Both the position numbers and the translations under genes were made by a program. The notes beneath the pieces were generated by a model, which was given only the letters and a program-made list of their open reading frames with translations, did no database searches and was not told the DNA's origin. From CADEEN01 sp963706685 (GTDB taxonomy: Bacteria > Pseudomonadota > Gammaproteobacteria > Burkholderiales > Burkholderiaceae_C), in the NCBI GenBank assembly GCA_963706685.1, contig CAVPMY010000002.1:403529-467528 (forward strand): a DNA stretch of 64,000 nucleotides, given 5' to 3'. This document shows, piece after piece, positions 10,356 to 20,915 of this stretch; the first letter of the stretch is position 1, and the number at the start of each line of letters is the position of its first letter.

Positions 10356-11320
10356 TCAACGCAGCGGCACGCCGGGCAGCACGCAGAGCATCTCGTACAG
10401 CAGGTTGGCGCCGAGCAGCGCGGTGTTGCCGCTGGTGTCGTAGGCGCGGTGCCACCTCGACGAGGTCGGCGCCGACCAGATTCAGGCCGCGGCAGCCGCG
10501 GATCGATCTCCAGCGCCTGCGGCACCGTCAGGCCGCCGATCTCCGGCGTGCCGGTGCCGCCGGCGAAGGCCGGGTCGATGCCGTCGATGTCGAAGCTCAG
10601 GTAGCAGGGCGTGCGGCCGACGCGCTCGCGCACCTCGCTCCATCAGCGGCGCCAGCGAGCGGTACCAGACCTCGTGCGCCGGCACGATCGTGAAGCCCTG
10701 GCGGCGCGGCCAGTCGAAGTCGTCGGCGGCGTAGCCGGTGCCGCGCAGGCCGATCTGCCAGACCTTGTCGCCTTGCAGCAGGCCTTCCTCGACCGCGCGC
10801 CGGAACGGCGTGCCGTGCGCGATGCGCTCGCCGAACATCTCGTCGTTGACGTCGGCATGGGCGTCGACATGCACCAGCGCCACCGGACCGTGCCGGCGCG
10901 GCCAGCGCGCGCAGGATCGGCAACGCGATCGTGTGGTCGCCGCCCAGCGTCAGCGGCTTGCAGCCGGCGGCGAGCACGCGGCGGTAGAAGGCGCTCGATG
11001 ATCGCCATCGACTTCTCGATCGAGAAGGTGTTGATCGGCACGTCGCCCAGGTCGGCGACCTGCAGGGCGTCGAACGGCGCGGCGCCGGTGGCCATGTTGT
11101 AGGGCCGCAGCAGCGCCGACTCGGCGCGGATCTGCGCGCGGGCCGAAGCGCGCGCCCGGCCGGTGGCTGGTGCCGATGTCGAGCGGCACGCCGATGAAGG
11201 CGGCGTCGAGGCCCGGCCGGCGAGTCGGCCGCCGGCAGCCGCATCATCGTCGCCGGCCCGCCGAAGCGCGGCATCTCGTTGCCGCCCAGCGGCTGGTTGA
11301 GCTTGCGTCGCGACCGTCAT
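10356..11320 (-). CDS. speB: Agmatinase/guanidinobutyrase-type ureohydrolase, frameshifted
   Basis: This manganese ureohydrolase contains the three family signatures in order: TLGGDHTIALP (about 10930), HVDAHADVND (about 10855) and SFDIDGIDPAFAGGTGTPE (about 10560). Such enzymes release urea from agmatine, 4-guanidinobutyrate or related guanidino compounds. The N-terminus KLNQPLGGNEMPRFGG reads from ATG at 11320 after one frame correction near 11305; an internal ATG at 11274 would drop this conserved segment. Other frame changes occur near 11180, 10990, 10900, 10630 and 10480. It is the last gene of a polyamine-type ABC transporter operon, so the transporter probably imports its substrate. 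Agmatinase is the best guess and guanidinobutyrase is equally possible. Confidence 0.85.
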
Positions 11321-12120
11321 GGCGCGGCGCCCCCGCAGCCACTCGAGCACCCCCATCAGCGCGGTCGTGAAGATCGTCAGCAGCGTGGCGACGGCGGCGA
11401 TCGTCGGGTTGATGTTCTCGCGGATGCCGGTGAACATCTGGCGCGGCAGCGTCACCTGCTGCGGCCCGGCGATGAACAGCGTCACGACGACCTCGTCGAA
11501 CGAGATCGCAAACGCGAACAGCGCGCCCGAGATCACGCCCGGCGCGATCACCGGCAGCGTGACGCGAAAGAAGGTCTCCACCGGCCCCGCGCCCAGGCTC
11601 TGGCTGGCGCGCACCAGGTTCTGGTTGAAGCTCTGCAGCGTCGCCATCACGGTGGTCACGACGAAGGGTGCACCGAGCGCGGCGTGCACGATGATCAGGC
11701 CGAAGTAGGTGTCGGCCAGCCCGATGCGGGCGAAGAAGAGGTAGCAGGCCGACGCCGACGACGACGATCGGCACCACCATCGGCGCGATCAGCAGGCTCA
11801 TCAGCAGGCCCTTGCCGGGAAACTGGATGCGCGCCAGCCCGACCGCCGTCAGCGTGCCGAGCACGGTGGCGATCAGCGTGGCCGCCGGCGCGACGATGAA
11901 GCTGTTCTTGGCCGCGCGCGCCCAGGCGTCGGAGGTGAACAGGTTGTCGTACCAGCGCAGGCTCCAGCCCGGCACCGGGTAGGCGAGGAAGGTGCTGTCG
12001 CGAGAACGACAGCGGCACGATGACCAGGATCGGCAGCAGCAGGAACACCAGCAGCAGCACGCCGAACGACGCGCAGCGACCACCAGCCCAGCTTGTCCAG
12101 CGAGCGTGAAGTAGGCCGGG
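11321..12120 (-). CDS. ABC transporter permease, PotC-like, frameshifted
   Basis: This is an inner-membrane permease of the spermidine/putrescine class. It has an N-terminal membrane helix (VLLLVFLLLPILVIVPLSF), a periplasmic stretch (STFLAYPVPGWSLRWYDNLF) and the EAA-loop segment (SLGAGPVETFFRVTLPVIAP) that contacts the ATPase. The C-terminus is FTTALMGVLEWLRGRRA. The gene follows the other permease closely and its end meets the ureohydrolase start. Frame changes near 12090, 12000 and 11750 make the exact start and stop uncertain, and the coordinates given are approximate. Family assignment is firm; substrate is inferred from the operon. Confidence 0.8.
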
Positions 12121-12158
12121 AAGCGCGGGCAGACGGTTCAGCGTCGGCGCATGCGCCC

Positions 12159-13424
12159 TCAGCCCAGGCTCAGCTCGGACTTCACGAGCCGCCGGTAGAC
12201 CGCATACAGCAGCAGCGTGGCCGCCAGCAGCAGCGCGCCGAGCGCGCAGGCCATGCCCCAGTTGATGTTGACGTTGGTGTACTGCGCGATGTAGTAGCGA
12301 GATCATCTGGTCGTCGGCGCCGCCCAGCAGCGCCGGCGTCACGTAGTAGCCGATGCACAGGATGAAGACGAGCAGCCCGCCGGCGCCGATGCCGGGATAG
12401 GTCTGCGGCACGTAGACGCGGAAGAACGCCGCCAGCGGCGGGCTGCCGAGCGAGATCGCGGCGCGCAGGTAGGTCGGCGGCACCGACTTCATGACGCTGT
12501 ACAGCGGCAGGATCATGAACGGCAGCAGGATGTGCACCATCGCGATGATGACGCCGGTGCGGTTGAACAGCAGCGCCAGCGGGTCGCCGATGATCGACAG
12601 CGACATCAGCGACGTGTTGACCAGGCCCTCGCGCTGCAGCAGCACGATCCAGGCCGCGCACGCGCACCAGGATCGAGGTCCAGAACGGCACCAGCACCAG
12701 GATCATCAGCAGGTTGGCCTTGCGCGCCGGCAGCGTCGACAGCCACCAGGCCAGCGGGTAGGCCAGCAGCAGGCACGCACAGCGTGACGATCGACGCTGA
12801 TCTCGAAGGTGCGCAGCAGGATGCGGCCGAAGACGCGCTGGTCGGGCGGCATCCGGATCGACGTCGCCCTCGGCACTGCGCCGCAGGTCGACCGAGGCCA
12901 GCAGGTAGTCGGGCGTCCAGCGCGACGCGTTCTTGGCGATCGCCTGCCAGTAGCGCAGCTCGCGCCCAGCGCTCGTCGAGCGCCAGCATGCGCTCGCGCG
13001 CTCGTCGTCGGCGTCGAGGCCGCGCGGCCAGGTCTCGGCATCGCGGCACCGCGCGGAAGGTGCCCATGACGAGCGAGCGAGCGCCCGACACCTCGGAGTT
13101 CAGGCGCCGCGCCAGCGCGCCGGCGTCGGCGCGGTCGTCGCAGCGCGACAGGTCGGCGGCGACGCGCGGCGAAGGCCGCCGCCGGCGGCGCGCTGCGCCG
13201 GTCCCAGGTCGCCAGCACGCTCGACCGTGCGCGGCAGCGTCGCGGCGACCTCGGGGTTCTCGACCGCGCGCACCAGCAGCGCGCCGATCGGCACCAGCAG
13301 CGTGACCAGCAGGAACAGCAGCAGCGGCAGCGTCAGCGCGATGGCGACGATCCGCCGGCGCCGCTGCACCGCGCTGCAGCGAGCGGCGCACTTCGGCCGC
13401 GTCGAGCGGCGATGCCGCGTTCAT
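12159..13424 (-). CDS. ABC transporter permease, PotB-like, frameshifted
   Basis: The protein begins MNAASPLDAAEVRRSLQ and continues with a first membrane helix (IVAIALTLPLLLFLLVTLL) and a large periplasmic region of about 150 residues. The permease core follows (LLAYPLAWWLSTLP, ILVLVPFWTSILVR, EAA loop around AISLGSPPLAAFFRVYVPQT). The C-terminus is VKSELSLG, with its stop at 12159. The long first periplasmic loop is typical of PotB-like permeases for polyamine or opine substrates. It starts 32 nt after the binding-protein stop. Several frame changes lie between 13380 and 12640 and near 12300, which fits poor consensus quality across this operon. Confidence 0.8.
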
Positions 13425-13456
13425 CGCTGCGCGGCCTGCACGCCGATGCGCCGGCC

Positions 13457-14497
13457 TTACTGCGCGGCCCAGGAGGCGAAGCGCTTCTCGAGCGCCTCGC
13501 CGGCGTCGGCCCAGAACTTGATGTTGAACTGCAGCGCGTCCTTCGAGTTCGCCGGCGAGGTCGGCAGACTGGCCAGCACCTTGGCGTCGAGCTTGGCCAG
13601 CGCCTTGTTGTTGGTCGGGCCGTAGGCTGATGTTGCGCGCGTACTCGGCCTGCGCGTCGGGGGTGCGAGGCGAAGGCGATGAACTTCATCGCCGCGTCCT
13701 TGTTCGGCGAGCCCTTGACGATGGTCCAGTAGTCGAGGTCGTAGATGCCGCCGGTCCAGGCGATCTTCAGGTTGCGGCCTTCGCGCTGGGCGGCGTCGAT
13801 GCGGCCGTTGTAGGCGGTGGTCATCGACGACGTCGCCGGCGACCAGGAACTGCGGCGGCTGCGCGCCGGCCTCCCACCACTGGATGCTGGGCTTGAGCTC
13901 GGTCAGCTTCTTGAACGCGCGGTCGGCGCCTTCCTTGGTGGCCAGCACCTTGTAGACGTCGGCCGGCTTGACGCCGTCGGCCATCAGCGCGAATTCGAGG
14001 TTGTAGCGCGCGCCCTTGCGCAGGCCGCGCTTGCCGGGGAACTTCTTGACGTCCCAGAAGTCGGCCCAGGTCGTCGGCGCCGGTCTTGAGCTTGTCGGCG
14101 TCGTAGGCCATGCACGGTCGACCAGACGAAGATGCCGACGCCGCATTCGGTGCACGGCCGCCGGCTGGAAGTCGGCCTTGTTGCCGATCTTGGCCCAGTC
14201 GATGCGCTCGAACAGGCCTTCGTCGCAGCCGCGCGCGACGTCGGGGCTCTCGACCTCGACCACGTCCCAGCTGACGTTCTTGGTCTCGACCATGGCCTTG
14301 ATCTTGGCCTGCTCGCCGTTGTATTCGACCTGCTGCACCTTGGTGCCGCTGGCCTTGTCGAAGGGCTCGATGAAGGCCTTCTGCTGCGCCTTGCCGTTGG
14401 CGCCGCCGAAGTTGATGACGGTGAGCTGGCCCTGCGCCAGCGCGGGCAGCGCGACCAGCGGTGGCGACGGCCAGCGGCGATGTGGATGAGTCTTCAT
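13457..14497 (-). CDS. ABC transporter substrate-binding protein, spermidine/putrescine (PotD-like) type, frameshifted
   Basis: A short signal peptide (MKTHPHRRWPSPPLVALPAL) leads into LTVINFGGANGKAQQKAFIE and PFDKASGTKVQQVEYNGEQA, the start of family 1 polyamine-type periplasmic binding proteins. Further matches are WDVVEVESPDVARGCDEGLF, PTTWADFWDVKKFPGKRGLR and YDLDYWTIVKGSPNKDAAMK. The C-terminus is EKRFASWAAQ. The ATG at 14497 has an AGGAG 7 nt upstream. Frame changes near 14460, 14140, 14075, 13825, 13665 and 13625 interrupt the frame, mostly as one extra base. It would capture a polyamine or guanidino compound in the periplasm and pass it to the two downstream permeases. Confidence 0.85.
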   Translation of the reverse strand: MKTHPHRRWPSPPLVALPALAQGQLTVINFGGANGKAQQKAFIEPFDKASGTKVQQVEYNGEQAKIKAMVETKNVSWDVVEVESPDVARGCDEGLFERIDWAKIGNKADFQPAAVHRMRRRHLRLVDRAWPTTPTSSRPAPTTWADFWDVKKFPGKRGLRKGARYNLEFALMADGVKPADVYKVLATKEGADRAFKKLTELKPSIQWWEAGAQPPQFLVAGDVVDDHRLQRPHRRRPARRPQPEDRLDRRHLRPRLLDHRQGLAEQGRGDEVHRLRLAPPTRRPSTRATSAYGPTNNKALAKLDAKVLASLPTSPANSKDALQFNIKFWADAGEALEKRFASWAAQ

Positions 14498-14550
14498 GTC
14501 GGGTCTCCTGGTCATGGTGGAATGGATCGGACAGTCTGGCATGCGCGCCG

Positions 14551-15690
<1,140 letters not shown>

Positions 15691-15755
15691 GTTGGAAGGC
15701 GCGCCACTGTAGCGGAGTCGACGCGCCGCCGCCATCGGCATCTGCACGCGCACGT

Positions 15756-18530
15756 TCAGTGCGCCTGTTCCCAGTTCGGGCCGACGCCCACCTCCGCCAG
15801 CAACGGCACGCTGAACTGCGCCACGCCGGCCATCAGCTTGGGAATCTCGGCGCGCACCCAGTCGACTTCGGCGTCCGGCACTTCGAACACCAGCTCGTCG
15901 TGGACCTGCATCACGATCGCCGTCTTCTTGCGCGCCGCATCGAGCGCTGATTGCACGGCGATCATGGCCAGCTTGATCAGGTCGGCCGCCGTGCCCTGCA
16001 TCGGCGCGTTGATCGCCTGGCGTTCGGCGCCGGCGCGCCGCGGTCCACTGCCGCCCTTGATCTCGGGCAAGGTGATGCGGCGGCCGAACCAGGTTTCGAC
16101 ATAGCCTTTCTCGGCTGCGCTCTGCTTGGTTTCGTCCATGTAGCGCTTGACGCCGGCAAAGCGCGCGAAGTAGCGCTCGATATAGTCCTTGGCGGCCTTC
16201 TGCTCGATGCCCAGCGACTGCGACAGGCCGAACGCGCCCATGCCGTAGATGAGGCCGAAGTTGATCGTCTTCGCATAGCGGCGCTGCTGCGGCGTCACGC
16301 CATCGAGCGGCACGTTGAAGACCTCGCTCGCAGTGGCGCGGTGCACATCGAGGCCCTGCGCAAAGGCGTTAGTCAGACCCTCGTCGCCGCTGATGTGGGC
16401 CATGATGCGCAACTCGATCTGCGAATAGTCGGCGCTGGCAATCACATGGCCCGGCGGCGCGATGAAGGCCTCGCGGATGCGCCGGCCCTCGGGCGTGCGG
16501 ATCGGGATGTTCTGCAGGTTCGGGTCGTTGCTCGACAAACGCCCCGTCACCGCCACCGCCTGCGCGTAGCTGGTGTGCACGCGGCCGGTCTCGGCGTTGA
16601 CCATCTGCGGCAGCTTGTCGGTGTAGGTGCCCTTCAACTTCGAGAAGCTGCGGTGCTCGAGGATGCGGGCCGGCAGCGGGTAATCGGCGGCCAGTTCGGC
16701 CAGCACCTCTTCGTCGGTCGACGGCGCGCCGGTGGCGGTCTTCTTCTTCACCGGCAGGCCGAGCTTGCTGAACAGGATGTCGCCGATCTGCTTCGGGCTG
16801 CCCATGTTGAAGGGCTGGCCGGCAATGGCGTAGGCATCCTGCTCCAGCGCCACCATGCGCTCGGACAGCGTGCGGCTTTGCGCGGCGAGCAACGCGCTGT
16901 CGATCAGCACGCCATGGCGCTCGATGCGCAGCAGCAGTGCGCTCACCGGCATCTCGATCGATTCGTAGACGAAGCGCTGGCCGAACGGTTGCGAGCGGTC
17001 GGCCTCGAGCTGCGGCCACAGCACCTGGTGCACGGCCAGCGTCATCTCGCTGTCTTCGCCCGAATACTCGGCCGCCTGGTCGACATCGACCTGCGCAAAC
17101 GGGATCTGGTGCGCGCCCTTGCCGCACAGGTCTTCATAAGACAGGCCCTTGCGGCCGAGGTGCCGCTCGGCGAGCTTTTCCAGGCTGTGATTCAGATGCG
17201 CTTCGAGCACATAGCTTTGCAGCAGCGTGTCGTGCACGAAGCCGCGGCCGTGGATGCCATGGTTGGCCAGCACATGCAGGTCGTACTTGATGTGCTGGCC
17301 GACCTTGGCCGCGCGCTCGTCTTCGAGCCAGGGTTTGAGATGCGCCAGCACATCTTCAAGCGCCAACTGCTGCGGCGCGTCCGGGTAGTTGTGCATCAGC
17401 GGCACATAGGCGGCCTGACCGGGTTCGACCGCAAACGACACACCGACGATGCGGGCCTGCATTTCATCGAGCGAGGTTGTTTCGGTGTCGAAGGCGACCA
17501 GCGGCGCGGCCCTGATCCGGGTCAACCAATGATCGAGTTGCGTTTGGGTGAGGATGGTTTCGTAGCCGCTCGTCCCATTCCGTTCGGGCTGAACTTGCCT
17601 TTCGACAAGCTCAGGGCGATCGGGAGATGACTTTGGGCGAACGGAGTTTTCTCCGCCCTCCTCCAGTTCCTTCTTGAAGGTGCGAAACCCGAAGCGCGCA
17701 TAGAAATCGAGCAGCGCATCGCGATCCACATCCGACAAGGCCAAGGCATCGAGCGACGGCCAGCCCTTGACATGCCCGCTCAGATCGCACGCGGTGGCCA
17801 CCGTCACCAGCTTGCGGCCCATCGGCAACCAGTCGAGCGCCTTTTTCAGGTTGGCACCGACGGCGCCACCGATCTTGTCGGCCGCGGCGATGACGCCGTC
17901 GAGCGAGCCATGCTCGGCCAGCCACTTCACGGCCGTCTTCGGCCCGACCTTGTCGACACCGGGCACGTTGTCCACCGCGTCGCCGACCAGCGCCAGGTAG
18001 TCGACGATGCGCTCGGGCGGCACGCCGAACTTGGCTCTCACGCCCTCCTCGTCCAGCGCCTCGCCGCTCATCGTGTTGATCAGGCTGACACGGTCGTTGA
18101 CCAGTTGCGCCAGGTCCTTGTCGCCGGTGGAAACGACGACGCGGTGTCCGCTTTCAGCGGCATTTTTGGCCAAGGTGCCGATCGCGTCATCGGCCTCGAT
18201 GCCCGGCACCTCGAGGATGGGCCAACCGAGCAGCTTCACCGCTTCATGGATCGGCTCGATCTGCAAGCGCAGGTCATCGGGCATCGGCGAGCGGTTGGCC
18301 TTGTAGGCCGGGTACCAGTCGTCACGAAAGGTCTTGCCCTTGGCATCGAAGACGCAGGCGGCGTGTTCGGCGTTGACATCGGCACGCAACTTCTTCAGCA
18401 TCGCGATGAAGCCGTGGATCGCTCCGGTGGGCACCCCACCCGGGCCGGTGAGGTTGGGCATCGCGTGGTAGGCACGGTAGAGGTAACTCGAGCCATCGAC
18501 CAACAGCAGCACAGGCAATTTATCGTTCAT
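15756..18530 (-). CDS. polA: DNA polymerase I
   Basis: This 924-residue, three-domain enzyme fills gaps and removes primers in replication and repair. The 5' nuclease domain is at about residues 1-300 (LLLVDGSSYLYRAYHAMP, PGIEADDAIGTLA, STGDKDLAQLV). The 3'-5' exonuclease-like domain is at about 355-540 and keeps the acidic residues (VAFDTETTSLDEM). The polymerase domain follows, with motif A SADYSQIELRIMAHISGDE, motif B RRYAKTINFGLIYGMGAFGL and motif C MQVHDELVFEV. ATG at 18530 begins MNDKLPVLLLVDGSSYLYRA. An extra segment of about 30 residues between the first two domains corresponds to a palindromic repeat insertion. The gene is divergent from the DUF2782 gene, only 30 bp apart. Confidence 0.98.
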   Translation of the reverse strand: MNDKLPVLLLVDGSSYLYRAYHAMPNLTGPGGVPTGAIHGFIAMLKKLRADVNAEHAACVFDAKGKTFRDDWYPAYKANRSPMPDDLRLQIEPIHEAVKLLGWPILEVPGIEADDAIGTLAKNAAESGHRVVVSTGDKDLAQLVNDRVSLINTMSGEALDEEGVRAKFGVPPERIVDYLALVGDAVDNVPGVDKVGPKTAVKWLAEHGSLDGVIAAADKIGGAVGANLKKALDWLPMGRKLVTVATACDLSGHVKGWPSLDALALSDVDRDALLDFYARFGFRTFKKELEEGGENSVRPKSSPDRPELVERQVQPERNGTSGYETILTQTQLDHWLTRIRAAPLVAFDTETTSLDEMQARIVGVSFAVEPGQAAYVPLMHNYPDAPQQLALEDVLAHLKPWLEDERAAKVGQHIKYDLHVLANHGIHGRGFVHDTLLQSYVLEAHLNHSLEKLAERHLGRKGLSYEDLCGKGAHQIPFAQVDVDQAAEYSGEDSEMTLAVHQVLWPQLEADRSQPFGQRFVYESIEMPVSALLLRIERHGVLIDSALLAAQSRTLSERMVALEQDAYAIAGQPFNMGSPKQIGDILFSKLGLPVKKKTATGAPSTDEEVLAELAADYPLPARILEHRSFSKLKGTYTDKLPQMVNAETGRVHTSYAQAVAVTGRLSSNDPNLQNIPIRTPEGRRIREAFIAPPGHVIASADYSQIELRIMAHISGDEGLTNAFAQGLDVHRATASEVFNVPLDGVTPQQRRYAKTINFGLIYGMGAFGLSQSLGIEQKAAKDYIERYFARFAGVKRYMDETKQSAAEKGYVETWFGRRITLPEIKGGSGPRRAGAERQAINAPMQGTAADLIKLAMIAVQSALDAARKKTAIVMQVHDELVFEVPDAEVDWVRAEIPKLMAGVAQFSVPLLAEVGVGPNWEQAH
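17578..17660. repeat. Palindromic dispersed repeat inserted in frame in the polA linker
   Basis: The arm CCGTTCGGGCTGAACTTG (17580-17597) faces TTCGACAAGCTCAGGGCGA (17601-17619, continuing TCGG) as an imperfect inverted repeat, and a third piece GGGCGAACGG lies at 17635-17644. The motif CTGAGCTTGTCGAA with flanking CGTTCG is a known kind of intergenic palindromic repeat in many proteobacteria, from memory. Here it is translated as part of polA (RPELVERQVQPERNG) between the 5' nuclease and exonuclease-like domains, without breaking the frame. Confidence 0.7.
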
Positions 18531-18560
18531 GGGGTCATTCTGCCCCCGTAAAATGAGTGC

Positions 18561-18851
18561 ATGAAGCTGCCCATCGTCGCCCTGTTCGTCGCGTTGAGTG
18601 CTGCCGCGGCCATCGCGCAGGCCAAGGACACCCCCGAGCCCAAGGTCGAGCGCACCGTGATCGAGGACGATGGTGCGCGCATCGAAGAGTTGCGCGTGCG
18701 CGGCCAGGTGCAGCGCATCGTCGTCAAGCCGAAACACGCGGCCGAATACGAAATCGTCGCACCGGCCGGCGGCCGCGACCCATCGCAAAACCGCGCCGGC
18801 CAGCAACCGGGCGTCGCCGGCCAACGGGTCTGGAACCTGTTGAAGTTCTAA
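18561..18851 (+). CDS. DUF2782 family small secreted protein
   Basis: This 96-residue protein has a cleavable signal peptide (MKLPIVALFVALSAAAAIAQ). A compact basic domain follows: KVERTVIEDDGARIEELRVR, then GQVQRIVVKPK and YEIVAPAGG, which is the DUF2782 pattern. Its function is unknown. It ends in VWNLLKF. It is divergent from polA with only 30 bp between start codons, so the two promoters must overlap each other's coding start or leader. The same polA/DUF2782/thrB neighbourhood is common in Burkholderiales. It is likely periplasmic. Confidence 0.8.
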   Translation: MKLPIVALFVALSAAAAIAQAKDTPEPKVERTVIEDDGARIEELRVRGQVQRIVVKPKHAAEYEIVAPAGGRDPSQNRAGQQPGVAGQRVWNLLKF

Positions 18852-18861
18852 ATAGATAGAT

Positions 18862-19096
18862 GACCCCCAAGCTCGCTTCGCTCGCTGCCCCCCAAGGGGG
18901 CGCTCAGTCGGCTCGGGAGCGGCCCAGCGCCGACCACCTATGGACCCCCAAGCTCGCTTCGCTCGCTGCCCCCCAAGGGGGCGCTCAGTCGGCTCGGGAG
19001 CGGCCCAGCGCCGACTACCTATGGACCCCCACGCACGCTTCGCTCGCTGCCCCCCAAGGGGGCGCTCAGTCGGCTCGGGAGCGGCCCAGCGCCGAC
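18862..19096. repeat. Three tandem copies of an 81-bp GC-rich palindromic repeat
   Basis: Copies start at 18862, 18943 and 19024, with period 81 and near identity. Each contains AAGCTCGCTTCGCTCGCTG, a CCCCCCAAGGGGGC palindrome and GGAGCGGCCCAGCGCCGAC. The third copy ends directly at the TGA before the thrB ATG at 19100. The period is a multiple of three, so an open frame of three near-identical 27-residue units (PKLASLAAPQGGAQSARERP) runs from 18860 to 19099; I regard this frame as incidental. The array fills the whole DUF2782-thrB gap. A related single copy is at 21549-21614. Confidence 0.9.
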
Positions 19097-19099
19097 TGA

Positions 19100-20080
19100 A
19101 TGGCTGTCTTTACCGAAGTCTCGCGCGACGAGGCCAGCGCGTTCGTGGCGCGCCTGTCCGTGGGTCGCCTGACCGGGCTGCGCGGCATCCAGGCCGGCAT
19201 CGAAAACAGCAACTTCTTCGTCGACACGCTCGATGACCGAGGGACCACCCGGCATTGGGTGCTGACGCTGTTCGAGCGTCTGAGCTTCGAGCAACTGCCG
19301 TTCTATCTGCAGCTGATGCGCCACCTGGCGCAACGCGACATCCCGGTGCCGATGCCGCAGGCCGACGACAGCGGCGCATTGCTGCATACGCTCAAGGGCA
19401 AGCCCGCAGCGCTGGTCGACCGGCTGCCCGGCGGCCACCAGCTCGCGCCCGATGTCGACCATTGCTCGCAGGTCGGCGCGATGCTGGCGCGCATGCACGA
19501 AGCCGGCCGCGACTTTGCCCACGCACAACCCAACCTGCGCGGCCTGGCCTGGTGGGACGAGACCGTGCCGCAGGTGCTGCCGCATGTGAGCCCCGCGCAG
19601 CGCGAATTGCTGCAGGTCGAGCTGGCGTTTCAACACCAGGTCGTCGGCTCGGCTGCGTACGCGGCGCTGCCTCGCGGCCCGATCCACGCCGATCTGTTCC
19701 GCGACAACGTCATGTTCGAGCCCGGTGACCTCGGCCACGAGCGACTGTGCGGATTCTTCGACTTCTATTTTGCCGGCGTCGACAGCTTCCTGTTCGACAT
19801 CGCGGTCTGCCTCAATGACTGGTGCATCGACCTGTCCAGCGGCGCGCTCGCCGAAGACCGGGCGCAGGCCTTCATCGCCGCCTACGGCGACGTGCGCGCG
19901 CTCGAAGGCAACGAGCGCCGCCTGCTGCCGGCGCTGATGCGGGCCGCGGCGTTGCGCTTCTGGTTGTCGCGGCTGTGGGACCTTCACCTGCCGCGCGAAG
20001 CCGCCATCCTGAAGGCGCACGACCCGTCGCACTTCGAGCGCGTGCTGTGCGCGCGCATCACCTCGCCCTGGCACGGTTGA
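19100..20080 (+). CDS. thrB: Homoserine kinase, aminoglycoside-phosphotransferase-fold type
   Basis: This 326-residue enzyme phosphorylates homoserine in threonine biosynthesis. The kinase-like fold shows RGIQAGIENSNFFVDT at the N-terminus, the catalytic loop GPIHADLFRDNVMF (His-x-Asp-Leu-x-x-x-Asn, about residues 192-205) and the metal-binding CGFFDFYFAG. The sequence matches the ThrB type used by Proteobacteria such as Pseudomonas and Burkholderia, not the GHMP-kinase ThrB of E. coli. The ATG at 19100 follows the repeat array directly and no Shine-Dalgarno is seen, so initiation may depend on repeat sequence. The membrane-protein gene at 20091 starts 10 nt after its stop. Confidence 0.95.
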   Translation: MAVFTEVSRDEASAFVARLSVGRLTGLRGIQAGIENSNFFVDTLDDRGTTRHWVLTLFERLSFEQLPFYLQLMRHLAQRDIPVPMPQADDSGALLHTLKGKPAALVDRLPGGHQLAPDVDHCSQVGAMLARMHEAGRDFAHAQPNLRGLAWWDETVPQVLPHVSPAQRELLQVELAFQHQVVGSAAYAALPRGPIHADLFRDNVMFEPGDLGHERLCGFFDFYFAGVDSFLFDIAVCLNDWCIDLSSGALAEDRAQAFIAAYGDVRALEGNERRLLPALMRAAALRFWLSRLWDLHLPREAAILKAHDPSHFERVLCARITSPWHG

Positions 20081-20090
20081 CGTTGTTTCG

Positions 20091-20915
20091 ATGAGCTTGC
20101 GCATTTCCCAGGTCCCGGCGCAGCGCGGCATCGCCTGGCTGCGCGACAGCGCCAGGCTGTTCTTCAAGAGCCCCTTCGGCTTCACGGTGTTGTTCATGCT
20201 GTTTCTCGTCGCGGCGCTGGTCCTGATGGTGCTGCCGATGGTCGGCCCGCTGTTGCTGCTGGCCGCGATGCCGCTGCTGACCCTGGGCTTTGCCGCGGCC
20301 ACGCGGGCCGCGCTGCGCGGCGAACCGGTGCATGCCGGGCTGCTCTTCGAGCCGTTCAAGGCCGGCGCCGACACGCAACGGCGTGGCGCGTTGCTGCGCC
20401 TGTGTTTCATCTACGCCGCCATCACCGCCGCCGTCATGCTGCTGGCCCAGGCCGTCGACGGCGGTGGCTTCGAGCAGCTGCAAGTGCTGATGGCCGCCGA
20501 GCGCACCGAGGCCAACGTCAAGCAGATCGACGCCTTGCTCGACGACCCACGCCTGGCCAGCGGCATGTTGCTGCGCGTGGCGCTGATCGCAGCGCTGTCG
20601 GTGCCTTTCTGGCATGCACCGATGCTGGTCTTCTGGCACGGCCAGAGCCTGGGGCAATCGCTGTTCTCGAGCACGCTGGCCTGCTGGCGCAACAAAGGCG
20701 CCTACGTCGTCAACATCCTGGCCTGGGTCGGCGTCAGCGCGGCGCTCGGCGTCTTGGCCAGCCTGCTGGTCATGCTGCTGGGCATGCCTCAGCTGGTCGC
20801 CGTGGTTGTGCCGCCGGCAGCACTGATGCTGTCGGTGGTGTTCTATGTCTCGCTGTACTTCATGTATGCCGACTGCTTTGCGGCGGCCGTTCCAGCCCTG
20901 CGGGTGGTCCACTGA
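20091..20915 (+). CDS. BPSS1780-like multi-span membrane protein
   Basis: This 274-residue integral membrane protein begins SLRISQVPAQRGIAWLRDSA, then LFFKSPFGF, a start shared by the BPSS1780 family. Hydrophobic segments lie at about residues 35-75 (two helices), 105-125, 165-185, 205-235 and 240-265. No catalytic motif is seen and the function is unknown. It begins 10 nt after thrB, and this coupling is typical of the family in Burkholderiales. It may be co-transcribed with thrB, but nothing in the sequence ties it to threonine synthesis. Confidence 0.75.
   Translation: MSLRISQVPAQRGIAWLRDSARLFFKSPFGFTVLFMLFLVAALVLMVLPMVGPLLLLAAMPLLTLGFAAATRAALRGEPVHAGLLFEPFKAGADTQRRGALLRLCFIYAAITAAVMLLAQAVDGGGFEQLQVLMAAERTEANVKQIDALLDDPRLASGMLLRVALIAALSVPFWHAPMLVFWHGQSLGQSLFSSTLACWRNKGAYVVNILAWVGVSAALGVLASLLVMLLGMPQLVAVVVPPAALMLSVVFYVSLYFMYADCFAAAVPALRVVH

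Noticed and set aside
15951..17630. Open frame opposite polA
   Set aside because: It is an antisense shadow of the polymerase gene.
18862..19096. CRISPR array
   Set aside because: There are only three 81-bp units joined directly, with no unique spacers and no cas genes; it is a tandem repeat.
18860..19099. A protein-coding gene made of three 27-residue repeats
   Set aside because: The same DNA element occurs elsewhere in other frames, no ribosome binding site is present, and composition is that of a palindromic repeat.
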